Made by a program: the position numbers and the translations under genes. From Onchidella celtica (Eukaryota; Mollusca; Gastropoda; Systellommatophora; Onchidiidae), in NCBI GenBank assembly GCA_963931925.1, contig OZ007569.1:41256021-41320020 (forward strand): DNA of 64,000 nucleotides, in the 5' to 3' direction. The notes below the pieces were generated by a model. It searched no databases, was not told the DNA's origin, and saw only the letters and a program-made list of their open reading frames with translations. Positions 34,510-46,400 of this stretch are shown here, piece by piece. Numbering within the stretch: the stretch's first letter is position 1; each line of letters opens with the position of its first letter.

Positions 34510-35423
34510 ACAGTATTGTGCTGCAAAACTGTGTTGATAAGTTCTCTAGTGCCTGTGACAACTTTGGCCTCACAATAAGCACAAAGAAGACGGAAGTGCT
34601 CCATCAGCCTACTCCAGACGACAAGTATCCTGTGACCCCAAATATCAAAGTCCATGACAGTCTTCTGAAGGTGTCGGAGAACTTCACCTATCTTGGCAGT
34701 ACACTGTCTTCCGCGGCTCGTGTTGATACTGAAATTCTCTCAAGAATCAGCAAAGCCAGCTCTGCATTTGGCAGGCTTCGAAAGAGAGTATGGGATGTTG
34801 CCGGCATTCGCACAGACACTAAGCTGAAAGTGTACAATGCTGTGGTCCTTCCCACCCTACTCTATGGGGCTGAAACCTGGACAGTGTACCAATCGCATGC
34901 CAGAAAGCTAAATCACTTTCATCTGGCCTGCCTTAGAAAGATCCTAAGGATCAAATGGCAGGATAAAATTCCAGACACTGAGGTCCTCAATCGTGCCAAG
35001 GAATTGAGCATCTTCTGCCACCTGAAAAAAATTCAGCTACGTTGGGCAGGACATGTTGTCAGAATGCCCGACTCCAGACTCCCTAAGCAAATCTTCTTCT
35101 CTGAGCTCTCCAATGGAACGAGGAATGTTGGGGCCCCAAAGAGACGTTACAAAGACACTCTCAAGCAATCACTGAAGGCCTTTGCCATTGATGTGAGTGA
35201 GTGGGAAAAGCTCTCGCTTGATCGTGCAAATTGGAGGGCGGCCCTTACCAGAGGCAGCAAAGCATGGGAAGCTGACAGAGTCCAGCAGGCTATCAAAAAA
35301 AGAGAACGGCGCAAGAAAAGGCCCAGTGGTACTGAACCAACGGAGCACTCTTGTCATTTATGCGGAAGGGTCTGCAGGGCAAAAATAGGACTTATCAGTC
35401 ACATGAGAAGCCATAAGTCATGA
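34383..35423 (+). pseudogene. LINE reverse transcriptase, C-terminal part (5'-truncated)
   Basis: A 346-codon frame whose recognisable part starts near codon 45 (34515). It matches the C-terminal third of non-LTR retrotransposon polyproteins: LTISTKKTEV, FTYLGSTLSS, VLPTLLYGAETWT, KWQDKIPDTEVL, QLRWAGHVVRM and GAPKRRYKDTLK in the usual order. A terminal C2H2-like finger follows (C324, C327, H340, H344). The catalytic YxDD region and endonuclease are absent, so this is the remnant of a 5'-truncated insertion. The first ~44 codons are probably host sequence read in frame. The remaining frame is still open, suggesting a fairly young copy. Clade not assigned (RTE- or Jockey-like). Confidence 0.9.
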
Positions 35424-35578
35424 AAGAACAGTCTTTCCATTCTGTCCTCTGTGTCCTTTATTTCTCTTTATTGTCCATGTGTTGAAATTCTCAACAATTT
35501 CTGTTCTTTATTCCTCTGGTGTTGTTAAGGTCATCATCATACCTGATGGGCGAACTATTATTATTATTATTATTATTA
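34510..35578 (+). mobile_element. 5'-truncated LINE with (TTA)n tail
   Basis: The insertion runs from about codon 43 of the frame above through a ~130-bp 3' UTR to a (TTA)n tail at 35556-35577, preceded by GTCATCATCATACCTGATGG. Target duplications were not identified. It lies between calmodulin and STPG4, sense to both. Confidence 0.8.
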
Positions 35579-37085
35579 CAGTATTGTGCCAACCACAAAA
35601 AATACACTGTCCAACTTAACACAGTACACTGTACCGAGTCTTGACAGTCATTTGCTATAGCCGTTGGCATGACGGACGGCATGGGATGGTCCTTTCCTTC
35701 ATTCACCCTGTAACTGTAATAGATTTACTTGCAGTATAATAATTATTTTTTGTTGTCATCGTTGTTGATCCACTTTTTTGTAGATCTTGAACTATGCTCC
35801 AGAGATCTGCAGCTTTTGTGATTTTAAAGTTATGGACTTATAGTCAAGGGTCACACATTTGGAAGGACACTTCGACAAATTAGTATTCAGTGAAAAGTCA
35901 GCATAAAGTGGGCCTGATCATCCTGTGCAACTGCATGGGTGTATGGTAGTTGGTACAGCACTTATTCTCCACTGGCTCAGACGATGGTTTTATTGTATTT
36001 CTTAACAGAGTCACAGTTAGATACATGTTATTGCTTAGGTACATTATGGTTTCCAAATTAGTCACCGCCAGTACCAAGCTCAAGTTACGAACTAAGCGTG
36101 CATGACCAAGAAAAATTTTGTATGAATTTAAATGATGGAGCAACATCTCGTGACTACTCTAGTTTAATCGAAGATTAGGCCCTGGAAGCATTACGGGATA
36201 GAAGATCTTTAAAGCTTAATTGTAATGGATATTTAGCCCCAGACTAAATTGCTGTTCAACTTAAAACAAAACAATCAAAAACTCCTGACGAAGGTTGGTA
36301 GACGCGGGGTCTAAAAGTACCCAACACCGCCAGCAGCCGGCTGAATAAAGTTCCTATGGTAGGTAGGATAGAGCACCTAGTCATATCAGACAAGGACGAA
36401 TAACTGGAAGGACCCGTCTGGACGTTGCGCACGTTGAACACACTTTAATAATTAATTTTGGTGCGTTTAAATCGAGAGGTGCAGGTCTAACAAGGCCGCT
36501 GCCCAGACAAAATTTTTAAAAAAATAAAAACTACCTCAAAAACACACAAAACTTTAACAAGAAAGATGGAAACAAGAAAATTGAGGTGTAAATGCCAAAA
36601 GCAGCGAACCTCCTACAATAAAGATATTAACAGCAGGCAGCTCCTTGTCTTTGACTGCTGTGCGAAGCCCATCGATGTGGCTACTACAGCTACCTGGTGG
36701 TGCACCACGGTGCCATGGGACGAATGTTACGAACTACTCCAACTGCAAGAAATAAATGTTTGAAAGAAAGAGCCGTAATCTGTGCCTATTTCCTCAAAAT
36801 ATTGCGTTGCCATTATTACTGCATTGTACTAGGGACGTGGGATAGACGGGGAATAATAGTCCAGAGCCATTTTACTCATACTGTAATCTGTTAATCACAA
36901 TTTGTTGGTCCTCTAACCTTTGCATAAATTTCCTTTGACTCTTTTTACTTTTTCAGTGTTCTATTAAATGAACAAAAATGGAGCCATGAATGAGGAGCTG
37001 ACGAAGTACAAATTAGATAACACCCTGCCACCGCTCTCGTTGATCTAACAAAATGTATAATCTGGCAACCGAATGGATAACATCT
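35579..37085. other. Intergenic region upstream of STPG4
   Basis: No gene recognised; it holds a SINE body at 36352-36530. Short frames on both strands are not supported by motifs. Confidence 0.5.
36352..36530 (+). mobile_element. tRNA-derived SINE, family A, copy 3 (diverged)
   Basis: The plus strand shows GGATAGAGCACCTAGTCAT, CAAGGACGAATAACTGGAAG, TTGCGCACGTTGAA and GGCCGCTGCCCAGAC in the same order as the body of the copies at 14806 and 44521. The sequence before it (36270-36350) does not retain a clear tRNA head, so it is truncated or fused to another head. Confidence 0.7.
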
Positions 37086-37375
37086 ACCGGAAGTCGGTTG
37101 TTTCCAGGGACGCCCCGATATCTGTAGGCTAACCACAGACCATACTACAACCAGAGTGGATGCGGTTCAGTTAGTAATAATGACACTGCTTTAAATTTAT
37201 GTAGCATTATTGTAACCTCGTCGAGGCTGGGCGGTTCAAATAATTGCCCTCATAGTAATAATTCTCACAGGAAGTAACAAGAGCCGCATTTCTGCAGGCA
37301 AGCAGAAGGCCTAATATTGTTGCTACCACAGGTGATCGTCATATTAAATTGGAAAATCGCGATAGCCTACCCAGC
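37086..37375 (+). promoter_or_regulatory. STPG4: Candidate STPG4 promoter/5' UTR
   Basis: A consensus ETS site ACCGGAAGT sits at 37086-37094, about 290 bp before the chosen ATG. GTTGTTTCCAGGGAC follows at 37097 and only loosely resembles an RFX half-site. No TATA box is evident. Assignment rests on position. Confidence 0.35.
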
Positions 37376-37474
37376 ATGACCCACTCATTGGGAAATAAGC
37401 CGCCAAGAAAAGGCCGGGACAAAAGCCGAGGACTGAGTACTGTCCGTGGCAAAAGTTATCAACATCCTTGGGAA
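37376..37474 (+). CDS. STPG4: STPG4 exon 1
   Basis: Encodes residues 1-33, basic (NKPPRKGRDKSRG) and ending PWE before donor GTAAGT. Least certain exon, because the N-terminus is poorly conserved in the family. Confidence 0.7.
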
Positions 37475-40400
37475 GTAAGTGCAATTATCATGGCAGATCT
37501 AGATCTAGGTTAATAGGACTATCCCCAGGCTGGAAGAAAGAATTAGATAAAATGTATGGCAAGGTTTAGAGCATGCGAGATCTAGTAACTTATAATATGG
37601 AGCTGTGATATAAGAACTTAGCAATAGCGAACATAATAATACTCTCAGAGTTGGAAGTGTGGGTGAGGAATTAATTCAATATAGGCTAATTTAAGATACT
37701 GAGTTAAGATCAGTCTTAAAAGAGTTGCGATGATAATAAAGAGAATAACTAATAAATATATTTTTTCGCATATGATTTCAGAAAACTTTCATCTTACAGC
37801 TAATGTAAAACTGCTGCAAATATCATTATTTTCTTTTCACAGGCCTAAATTATATTTTGTTTTTAATAATTTTTGCTGGCCATGAGCTATCCCAAAAACA
37901 CCACAAATTTTCCTGATATTATAACTAGCTGGAATCCTATATATTTTACTAGTAGAGGTACCCAGCAATGCTCAGAATTAGCCTGTGTCTCCCCCCCCCC
38001 CTCCCTCTTTCTTTTTCCTTCCCTCTTCCTTCCCTTCCCCTCCACCTCACCTTTCTCTCCATTTCCCTCATCCCGTTCTCGTCCCCGCTTTCCTTCCTCT
38101 CCCTACCCATCCTCTCTCCTTCCTTCCTCCTCTTTCTTCAATAACCTAGTTACTGTGAAGGTACATTTCATACCAATTCTGATTCTCCAATGGTAGGCAT
38201 GTGCGCAGGACAAGAATTAATGAACAGCAGTATGTCACAGGCTAACAGCTTGATGATCCTTGCAGTATTTTGCTCTTTGTCTCTCTTGTGACTTTCTTTT
38301 TTTGTTAACATTTAAACAACCTGTCATCAATGGTCCATATAAAGGATAATACAAATTTTCCTTGGGTGGTGCTGAATCAGAATATATCTTAGGCTCTAAT
38401 TCTTACAAATGGTTTCAAAACAAAACTCAAACACACATACACATGTATCTACATGAACAGACAGCTCTCATTTATGTGTATATGAAATAATAATCATTAT
38501 CACTTAATTCAGCTGCATAAAAGCAGTTCACATTTTATTTTTTACCGTAAATTTTAGTACATAATCAGTTATACTGAGTCACTCTGCTAGTTATGATGTC
38601 TATTAATCTATAGGCCAAGGAACACACCTCCATTTCATGCAGTATTTTATTGAGCTGTTTATTAAATTTACAACTATTGAATCAAAAGTCATCATTACTG
38701 ACAAGTGATGGTAAAGGCTCAAACAGTTTTTCAACGGCTTCAGGATAGCAGCCTGTGAGTGACACATGTTCCAAACAAAAACTTAAAAAATAGGTTGGGA
38801 ATGAGAAACGGTATAATTATCAAGATTTTGAGGGTTTGTTTTTAATGTATGAAAATAGCATTTTGCTGCTGTTTAACAGGCTGGTTTGACATGCTTGTAA
38901 TTTGATATTCTATAACAGAATCGGTCATTACTGAGTGATACTTATGATGTCCCAATCACTGGCAGAGAGACATGGTGGAGATGTCACATTAGAGTAAGTC
39001 TAATCATTCATTCTACAGTTTTGTTCTATTTTGCATACATTTATGCTACAAGTTCTTCTATCTGCATGTTGATTTCAAATACTTTTGATGTAATGGTTTT
39101 CTCATATTTTTTGTTGCCGTTAAATCTTTTCATTCATTTTTTTCTTTTTAATTAATCTCTACGTCTTTGTTTTTTGCAGCTAAAATGCAATAATATTTTT
39201 AGAGGAACAAGAAGATGAGACCAGGATAATTCAGGGGCATCATTATTGATTAAGATAACTCAAACTCTATCTGATAAATGTGAAAAGGTAAATTATAAAG
39301 TGACCTGGAAACAAACAAAAAATTACCATGCAATGTGCATTTAAACATATTGATCAAACAGAATTTTATTATGAAGCCCTTCAAAAATGAAATGTAACAA
39401 CTGACATGAAATTAATTAATCAAGTGAATACAATTATCAGAGTGTAAAAATGTAAACCAAGATTGCTTCAACAAATGCACCTACTTGTTGTGGCGCGTTA
39501 AGTATGCCTACAACTTTGAAAACGTAAAACAAGCAAAGATACAAAGATTTTATCAATTCAGGGATGCAAACAGTCTGCGAAACATTTCTTAAGGAAAAAA
39601 CATTCTTTTTTGCACACAGCTCAAAATTGCCTTATGTGATACTGTAAAATCTAAAAATCTTCTAAATTTCTAAAATCATTGACTGATGCTTATAGTTTAT
39701 CATGCCACACAAAGATTTCTTATTTGAATTGTTAGCAATATTCAGGTTTTCAAAATTCAACCAATAAATACTAACTAGATGTCCCAGTCTTGGTTCTGTC
39801 ATTTTCTTACCTTTTTATAGCAGTCAGTCAGACAAATTTAAAGTTTAAATTAACACATTCAAACATTTATTTATTTATTTATTTACTAGCTGAGGTGCCT
39901 GGCCCTGCTTGGGGTATATCTGTTTATTAGTTTCAGTTATGTTCAATAGTGAACACACGGCAGGAAGTGATAACATCATGAATTCATGGAAAAGAAAGGA
40001 GGGGGGAGATGAAATTAGCGAAAAGTCACAAAAAAATATTTCCCCACCATTTGAAGTCTCCAAATCGAAAAAGGAACCTTCTATGGATCAAAATGAAGGC
40101 ACCTGTAAAATTTCAGGCAAATCCGAGCTGTGTGATTGGCGGTGGTTCTTGTTAAAAATCCCCTAGTCTTTTTTTTTTTATTATATAAGGTTGATTGACT
40201 GATTCATTCATTCATTCATTTGTTTATCTGTTTGCATATCCACATGAATGCCTTTATGAATAATTCTCTGCGAATATGAATTAACTTCAGGTAACACCTG
40301 TACCAGGGTCCTATGAAACTACAGATTTTATTCAGGACTTGGAAAAGAGGCATAACACCTACAGATTTAAGTCAGATGGACGGAAGCTACCTTGTGATGC

Positions 40401-43400
40401 GACTGGGAAAGGGGCCATCCTTTTGCCCGGAGGCTATGAATATCATGATTTTATTGAAGAGTAAGTGGAAGAGCCATGAAGATGCCAGATGGTGGTACAG
40501 TATGTAAGGTTTGATAATGACTTAAGAGGAGTTGGTACTGGAACTATATATTAACTTTTATTGAGGTATAATTGGATTTTCAGATTAAAATCATGTCACT
40601 TTCTTGAAAAATGGTGTCAACGAAAAATATTTTTTTTTATAACCAAGGTGTTTTTTTTTATAAAAAGAAAAAAAAAGTGACACGATGTTTAGTTTTCTTC
40701 ACAGCCACTGATTTGTCAAAATATACTCGGCCAAAAAAGAAAGTGTGCATGCACATGAACGCAGTAAAATCAGCATTTGTTAGCGAATGGCAATAACATT
40801 GAACACAATATCCTCACTGGGTACTGTTAACAGATCCGCAAAGTAATGAAGCGGTTAGCCCAAAACAAGGGTCGATATCTCAAAACAGTTGAAATCACGT
40901 GTTTGGTCAGCAGGAGTGAATGACCGCTTTAAAAGCACAAAATTGATGTGTGGCATACAATGCCTCATAAACTCAGAGAGATGATGCTGCAAAGTAGTCA
41001 TTGCAGCACAAAGAGGAGGTACTCAGCATTAAAAAGTGACACTCATTTTTGGAAGAATGTCCCCAGTTACGTGAATTATCAAGTTCTTCAATAAGCTTTC
41101 AGTTAAAACAAACTTTACCATTCCTTTAACATTTGACCAGAGTGTCACGAGCGAGTGAGCGAGGATCAGTAGTTACGAGAAGAGGGTTAGAATAAAGTTA
41201 ACCCACGGGCCACGGGGTAAGGGAAAGCGTGCATGTTGTGAGTGGTGGGGGTCTGAATGAGGCGAGAGAGCTGTATTACTATCACTGCACACTAAGACGT
41301 CCTAGGGAACGGACGCAGGAGAAAGCCCCAGAGGGCGAACATAAGGAGAGCAGTCGGAAGACTTGGGAGTAGTGTTTTTCCAGTGATGACTGGTAGGTGA
41401 AACGATGATTGATAATAGTTATGATTGATGTATTATATTCGTCTATGACCATGATGTAAATAAGTATATGTGAGGAATGTGGAAGTCCTTGATACTGTAT
41501 ATAGCAATGTGCGCCATGAGCGATAGATGAAAGTTGAGTTCATGGATTTGTAGCGAGAGTGAGTATTGTGTACTACGGTGGAGGTGTGTTACCGTAAGAT
41601 GTTTGGTGAGTGAAATGTGAACTATTGTGTGTACGCTTCATGAGTTGTAAGGAGGGGTGAAGTGAATAGAAGTGGTATGGTATTATACCAATGTAATGTT
41701 ATTCTTGTAGGTGCCGGGGTCGGCCGCCTACGGTGAGCACAGGGGATAGGCCAGCATAGGGCCGGAGGCCACATATAGGCCAGGAAGGAAGCTGTCGGTG
41801 CAGGACAGTAGAGGCACATGAGTCGTGGCAGTCTGGCCACCGACAGGGACGTATATGTGATCGTGAATGTGCTATTGAAATGCTAATGTGCTATTGCCAT
41901 GTTGATGTGCTATTGAAATGCTAATGTGCTATTGCCATGTTGATGTGCTATTGGAATGCTAATGTGTTATGGCAATAGGAAGGGGCTATTGGGAGACTGC
42001 GGTGCCAGTGAAATATTAATGTGCTATTAAGACATGTGGAGGAGAAGCTGAGACCGAAGTGTCTTTAGAAAGTAACTACCGGGTTGTGGACCCGAGGAAG
42101 AGTGCATGTGGGAATAAGGCCGTTGGACGGCAGTAACTTGAATAATATAATGTATGTATGTAATTGCACTGTTATCCTTATCTTTATATTTATGTTAATA
42201 AATGTGTGAGTCTGATGGGTTGTTCTGTTAAGTGTTATACTTGTTCGTTCGTGATTGTTGTCCTGTTATAACCATCGCATCTCCCAGTCTGGGATTTGTG
42301 ACACAGAGTACCATATGCACTTGTAAAATTTCATGTCGATAGGACATTTTATAGTGAAACAGTTAAACATCAATTCACATCAATTCACATTTTCTTTTTT
42401 GGCGATGGCAATGCAACGTTGTTCCTGATTCAATCTTGGCATGATTCAATGTTGCGGAAATGTCACATATTCCTCTCTTTTTCCTATTAACAATCGGGGT
42501 TTACTTGTTAGTGACCTGAACTACACATTAATTTTGCACTTTTGAAGCGGCATGTCACTCACACTGAAAAAACATGTGATTTCAGTTTTGGGGCCAACTG
42601 CCTCATTACTTCGCGGACATGTTAACAGTGCCCACTAATGCAGTTTGCATATAAATATTAATTTGACTGCATTACTGTGTATGCACACTTTCTTTTTTGG
42701 CGGGGCATATTGGAACATAACTCTTAATTTCAATTTTTTAAGTTCACAGTTGATGTATTATTATGATCAAAAATGAATCTTGAAAAATGTTTATACATTA
42801 TTGGTTCAAAGGTTCTTGATAGGATAGCAGGTTATCCCACTGGCATCTTTATGCTTGGCAAAGAAAGACTGGAAACACCTGTCGTTGTCACAACAGATGT
42901 CAGGAAACTGGCAGGAAGGAACAGACGCGGTTTTCAGAGACAAGAATTCACAAAATCTCCTTCATCATACATATTTTGTTGCAATGCAGTGTTAAAGAGT
43001 TGAAGGGTTTAATTTCTGTGTCATGCCCAAGTCACAAAAGCAACAAACTGAGATATTAAACAGAAAGTGTTCTTCGTGCACAGCTTGACTCTTATTAAAA
43101 GCTTCAGCTCTTTCAAGGTGCCACACTCTAGCTGTAATAATAAATGTCCTTGGTTAATGTGCTTTGCAAAGAAGACATTATAATGGCTGATCTTTATGCC
43201 CACTTTACATTTTGTTTTGCATGGTATCATATTAATCCTTTGCAGGTTGCAGAGAAAACATAGTGGACTGAGGTTGTATTATATTTCCTGATCTATTCTG
43301 TAGGATATTGTTTGTATTTTAATCTATATAGCCTGTCACAGAAACCTGCAACTTACAGATTTAAGGCACAGCCGAGGGACGCCTTTGATGTGCTCAACTT

Positions 43401-46400
43401 TGGAATGAGAGATAAAGTAAGTGCAAGGAAACTTCATTTCATTTCCTACATTTTAATGCTGCATTGTCAGTATGCTTTCATATCACATGATTATACTAGC
43501 TCATCACATTCAGTAGCAGTCAACGTTAATGTGAAAAGTTTTGTGTAACTCTACATTTTCAATTTTATACAGGAAACTGTTGAAACAATTTTGTCTGTGT
43601 CTAGACTTTTGCTGGTTTGGCTATTTATTTTTCATATTTCAAAACCAAAATGAAAACTTGTCATAATAATTTGGGCTAGAGATTTCATTAATTTCAAGTA
43701 AACCAGTTTTTTTCTTCAACTATAAAATTATATGTCCTTCAAATTTGTTTGATTTAATGATAGGGCCAGCAATATGTGCAAACTGTTTCTTTGCGATTTC
43801 ATGTGCTTTTTATAGATTTTCTTAAGCAACTGACAATCATAGTGAATTTGAATTAGTATGCTGGTTTTTTCTGTTTTAATACCTAATTTGTACTGCCTAG
43901 GCTCTGTCACTGAATTTTTTTTTTTCCTCCCTGAATGTAATCTGTTTGATAAATTTATTGCGCACTTATTCCACTGTAATTATTATTTCAGTGGCATATA
44001 TCTACCCGTAGATTGCTTTCACATCGTGAACAACATATTTTTTTTTAATTTAAGGCAATAACTGTAGCTCCAAATTCCTATACCATGGAAAAATACATGG
44101 CTGTTGATGGAGAGAAAGCACCAGGGAAGTAAGTAAATTTAAGGAGCTTCATTTATGTTAATGCACCATCAGAATCTGAAGACAAATTTTGTGTGCGTGG
44201 GGGGAGGGGGGGAGGGAACACATGGGCAAAAAATGTGATAAAACAAGTGTCCACACTTCTTTGAAAACAGTGAGATTACCTGAAATCATTCAATAAATAA
44301 ACACTTCAACCCGGTAACAACAAAACGTATGATAGAAATTAAATCACTTACATCATACCACATAAGTGAATGAATATGTTGTAAATTAGAAAGCTGGACA
44401 CTATGGTTGGTACAACTTGCGGCCCACAGGTCACAATTGATTTGAGGTCTTTATTTTAGGAGGTTCGCTGCCGTTGGCATTTACACCTCACTTTACTTGT
44501 TTTATTATTTCTTGTTCTGGCGGGGGGGGGGGGGGGGGGGGGTAGATGATATGGATAAATTTTAATCTATTAATTTCAATTTTGCCCGGGCAGCGGCCTT
44601 TCGGCCTGCTCTTTACGATTTCCAACTGCCAAGGTATCTTTAACGTGCGCAACGTGCACACGGGCCCTCCGAATTTTTTCGTCCTTATCCGAGAAGACTA
44701 GGTACTCGATCCTACCCCCCAATAGGACCAGGGACTTGAGAATATGAGAAAAATCCAATTTCCAAGAACTACTCGATCCTACCCCTCAATAGGACCAGGG
44801 ACTTGAAAATATGAGAAAAATCCACTTTCCAACATGCCTGCACTGCCCGGGTTTAGAACCCGGGACCCTTGGCATGAGAGGCGGGCACCTTGCCTCTAGA
44901 CCACCTTGTCCCCTCCACAGGTCACAATCCAGCCCTTGAAGACTTTTATCCGACTTTGCCCAGCCAACAGAAGAAGCCTCCTCTGTTTCTCATAACAGTA
45001 TGATTATTGAATTATTATCTTTTTTAATTGAATTATTATCTTTGTTTTCAAAGACTGTTAAAAGATTCTTGTTAATGCTATCAAATTTGTGCAAGGAATA
45101 GATCTGGGTTTTTTTCAGGACATTATCTGTGTCATAGGTTTTTGCTCTTACAAATCAGACCTATCTTAACCTTATGTCATCTTAACAGCTAAAACTGAGT
45201 GGCCTGTCAGAGGACTGAAATTTGTATCTGTGGCACTGACTAGAGAAGGACTGGACAGTCCTGCCTTGAATGGTGATTGCATGTATTATGAAAATAATGA
45301 ATTCTGCTGTTTTTGGTTCACCCTTGATAACTATTGTTAGGAGCACTGAAAGATTTGACAGCGGACTGTCACATTTCATAAGGGAATTAAAACTTTTAAT
45401 ATTACTGATGTTAAAACTGAACGAGTTACAAAGCATTCATTTCTTTCCTTTATCAGGAACTACATGTTTCGCTCACAGTCTAAGAGATTTCCTACTCAGA
45501 CCTTCAAGCCGGTGAGTCATTTTGCAACTTTCCAATTGCTACAGATACATGACAGAGTTAATTTAAAAAAATTTTTACCATAGGGGTTATTTCAAAGAGA
45601 GCGATGATGCTTGTCTCTGCAAATATTTATGGCATGGAAAAATATTTGATTATTATACATATAGGTACAATAATTAAATTTTTAAAAGTTTTATGTAATT
45701 AAATACAGTACATACACCATCAAAATTGTGTTTTTGGCCTTTGACAATGCAGTAATGATCAGATTGCTTATTTACAGAGGCCATGGCCTGTGGGGCATAC
45801 AGGTTATGGGGGTCCTTCTGATGGTTTGTAGATAAGGTAGAGTTTCAACTGGTTGAGTCACTCTGCTTAAAACATAAGTGTGGGCTTAGTCAGCATTAAG
45901 AGCCAAGAAATTGGCAGAGAGTTAATTAACATTGCAGTTAGAGAGTAAATTGGGCATAAAGTATAATGAGGAATAGAATTCCTGATTTATAAACCAGCAA
46001 TTACTTGACTAGGCTAGTGGAAAAGTCTGAGAAAAGTCTCTAAGACCTGATAAAACTTTTACAATATGGTCCAATTTGATATCCGAATGTCCCTAGGGTT
46101 GACAGTTTTTCCAACATATAAAAGCATTTTATGAGTGTGCAGATTTTCAATTCTATACCATCCATTACTAATAGCCTATAGTGTCCCAGCCAGCATCTCT
46201 TTTGTTGATCTGACTTAGGTTTGTGTAGGATTTCCATAGATTTGGTAGTTTTACAAAGGGGCAGATTTCCTGCATCAAAACAAGGGAGGCAAAATGCTAT
46301 AGATGACAGACCTGCTTTAGAATATGTCACTTCGAAGAGCAAACTGGAGGTCAAATCTGTGTCGCTGGACTGATGTTGATGCTGCTGGCAGGGTTGCTTT

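Larger units (their letters stand above)
40719..42712. mobile_element. Long-inverted-repeat (fold-back) element carrying a solo LTR
   Basis: The left arm, 40729-40952, begins GGCCAAAAAAGAAAGTGTGC. The right arm, 42522-42702, is its imperfect inverse. Shared inner blocks include ACTGTTAACA, CGCRAAGTAATGA, TTGAAATCAC/CTGAAATCAC and CAAAATTRATGTGT. Without the LTR the element would be about 830 bp. The centre has no transposase frame. It lies in STPG4 intron 3. Superfamily undetermined, and outer limits are good to only a few bases. Confidence 0.8.

Noticed and set aside
42773..43003. 76-codon frame as an extra STPG4 exon
   Set aside because: Exons 3 and 4 join in phase without it and it has no PG-rich or family motif.
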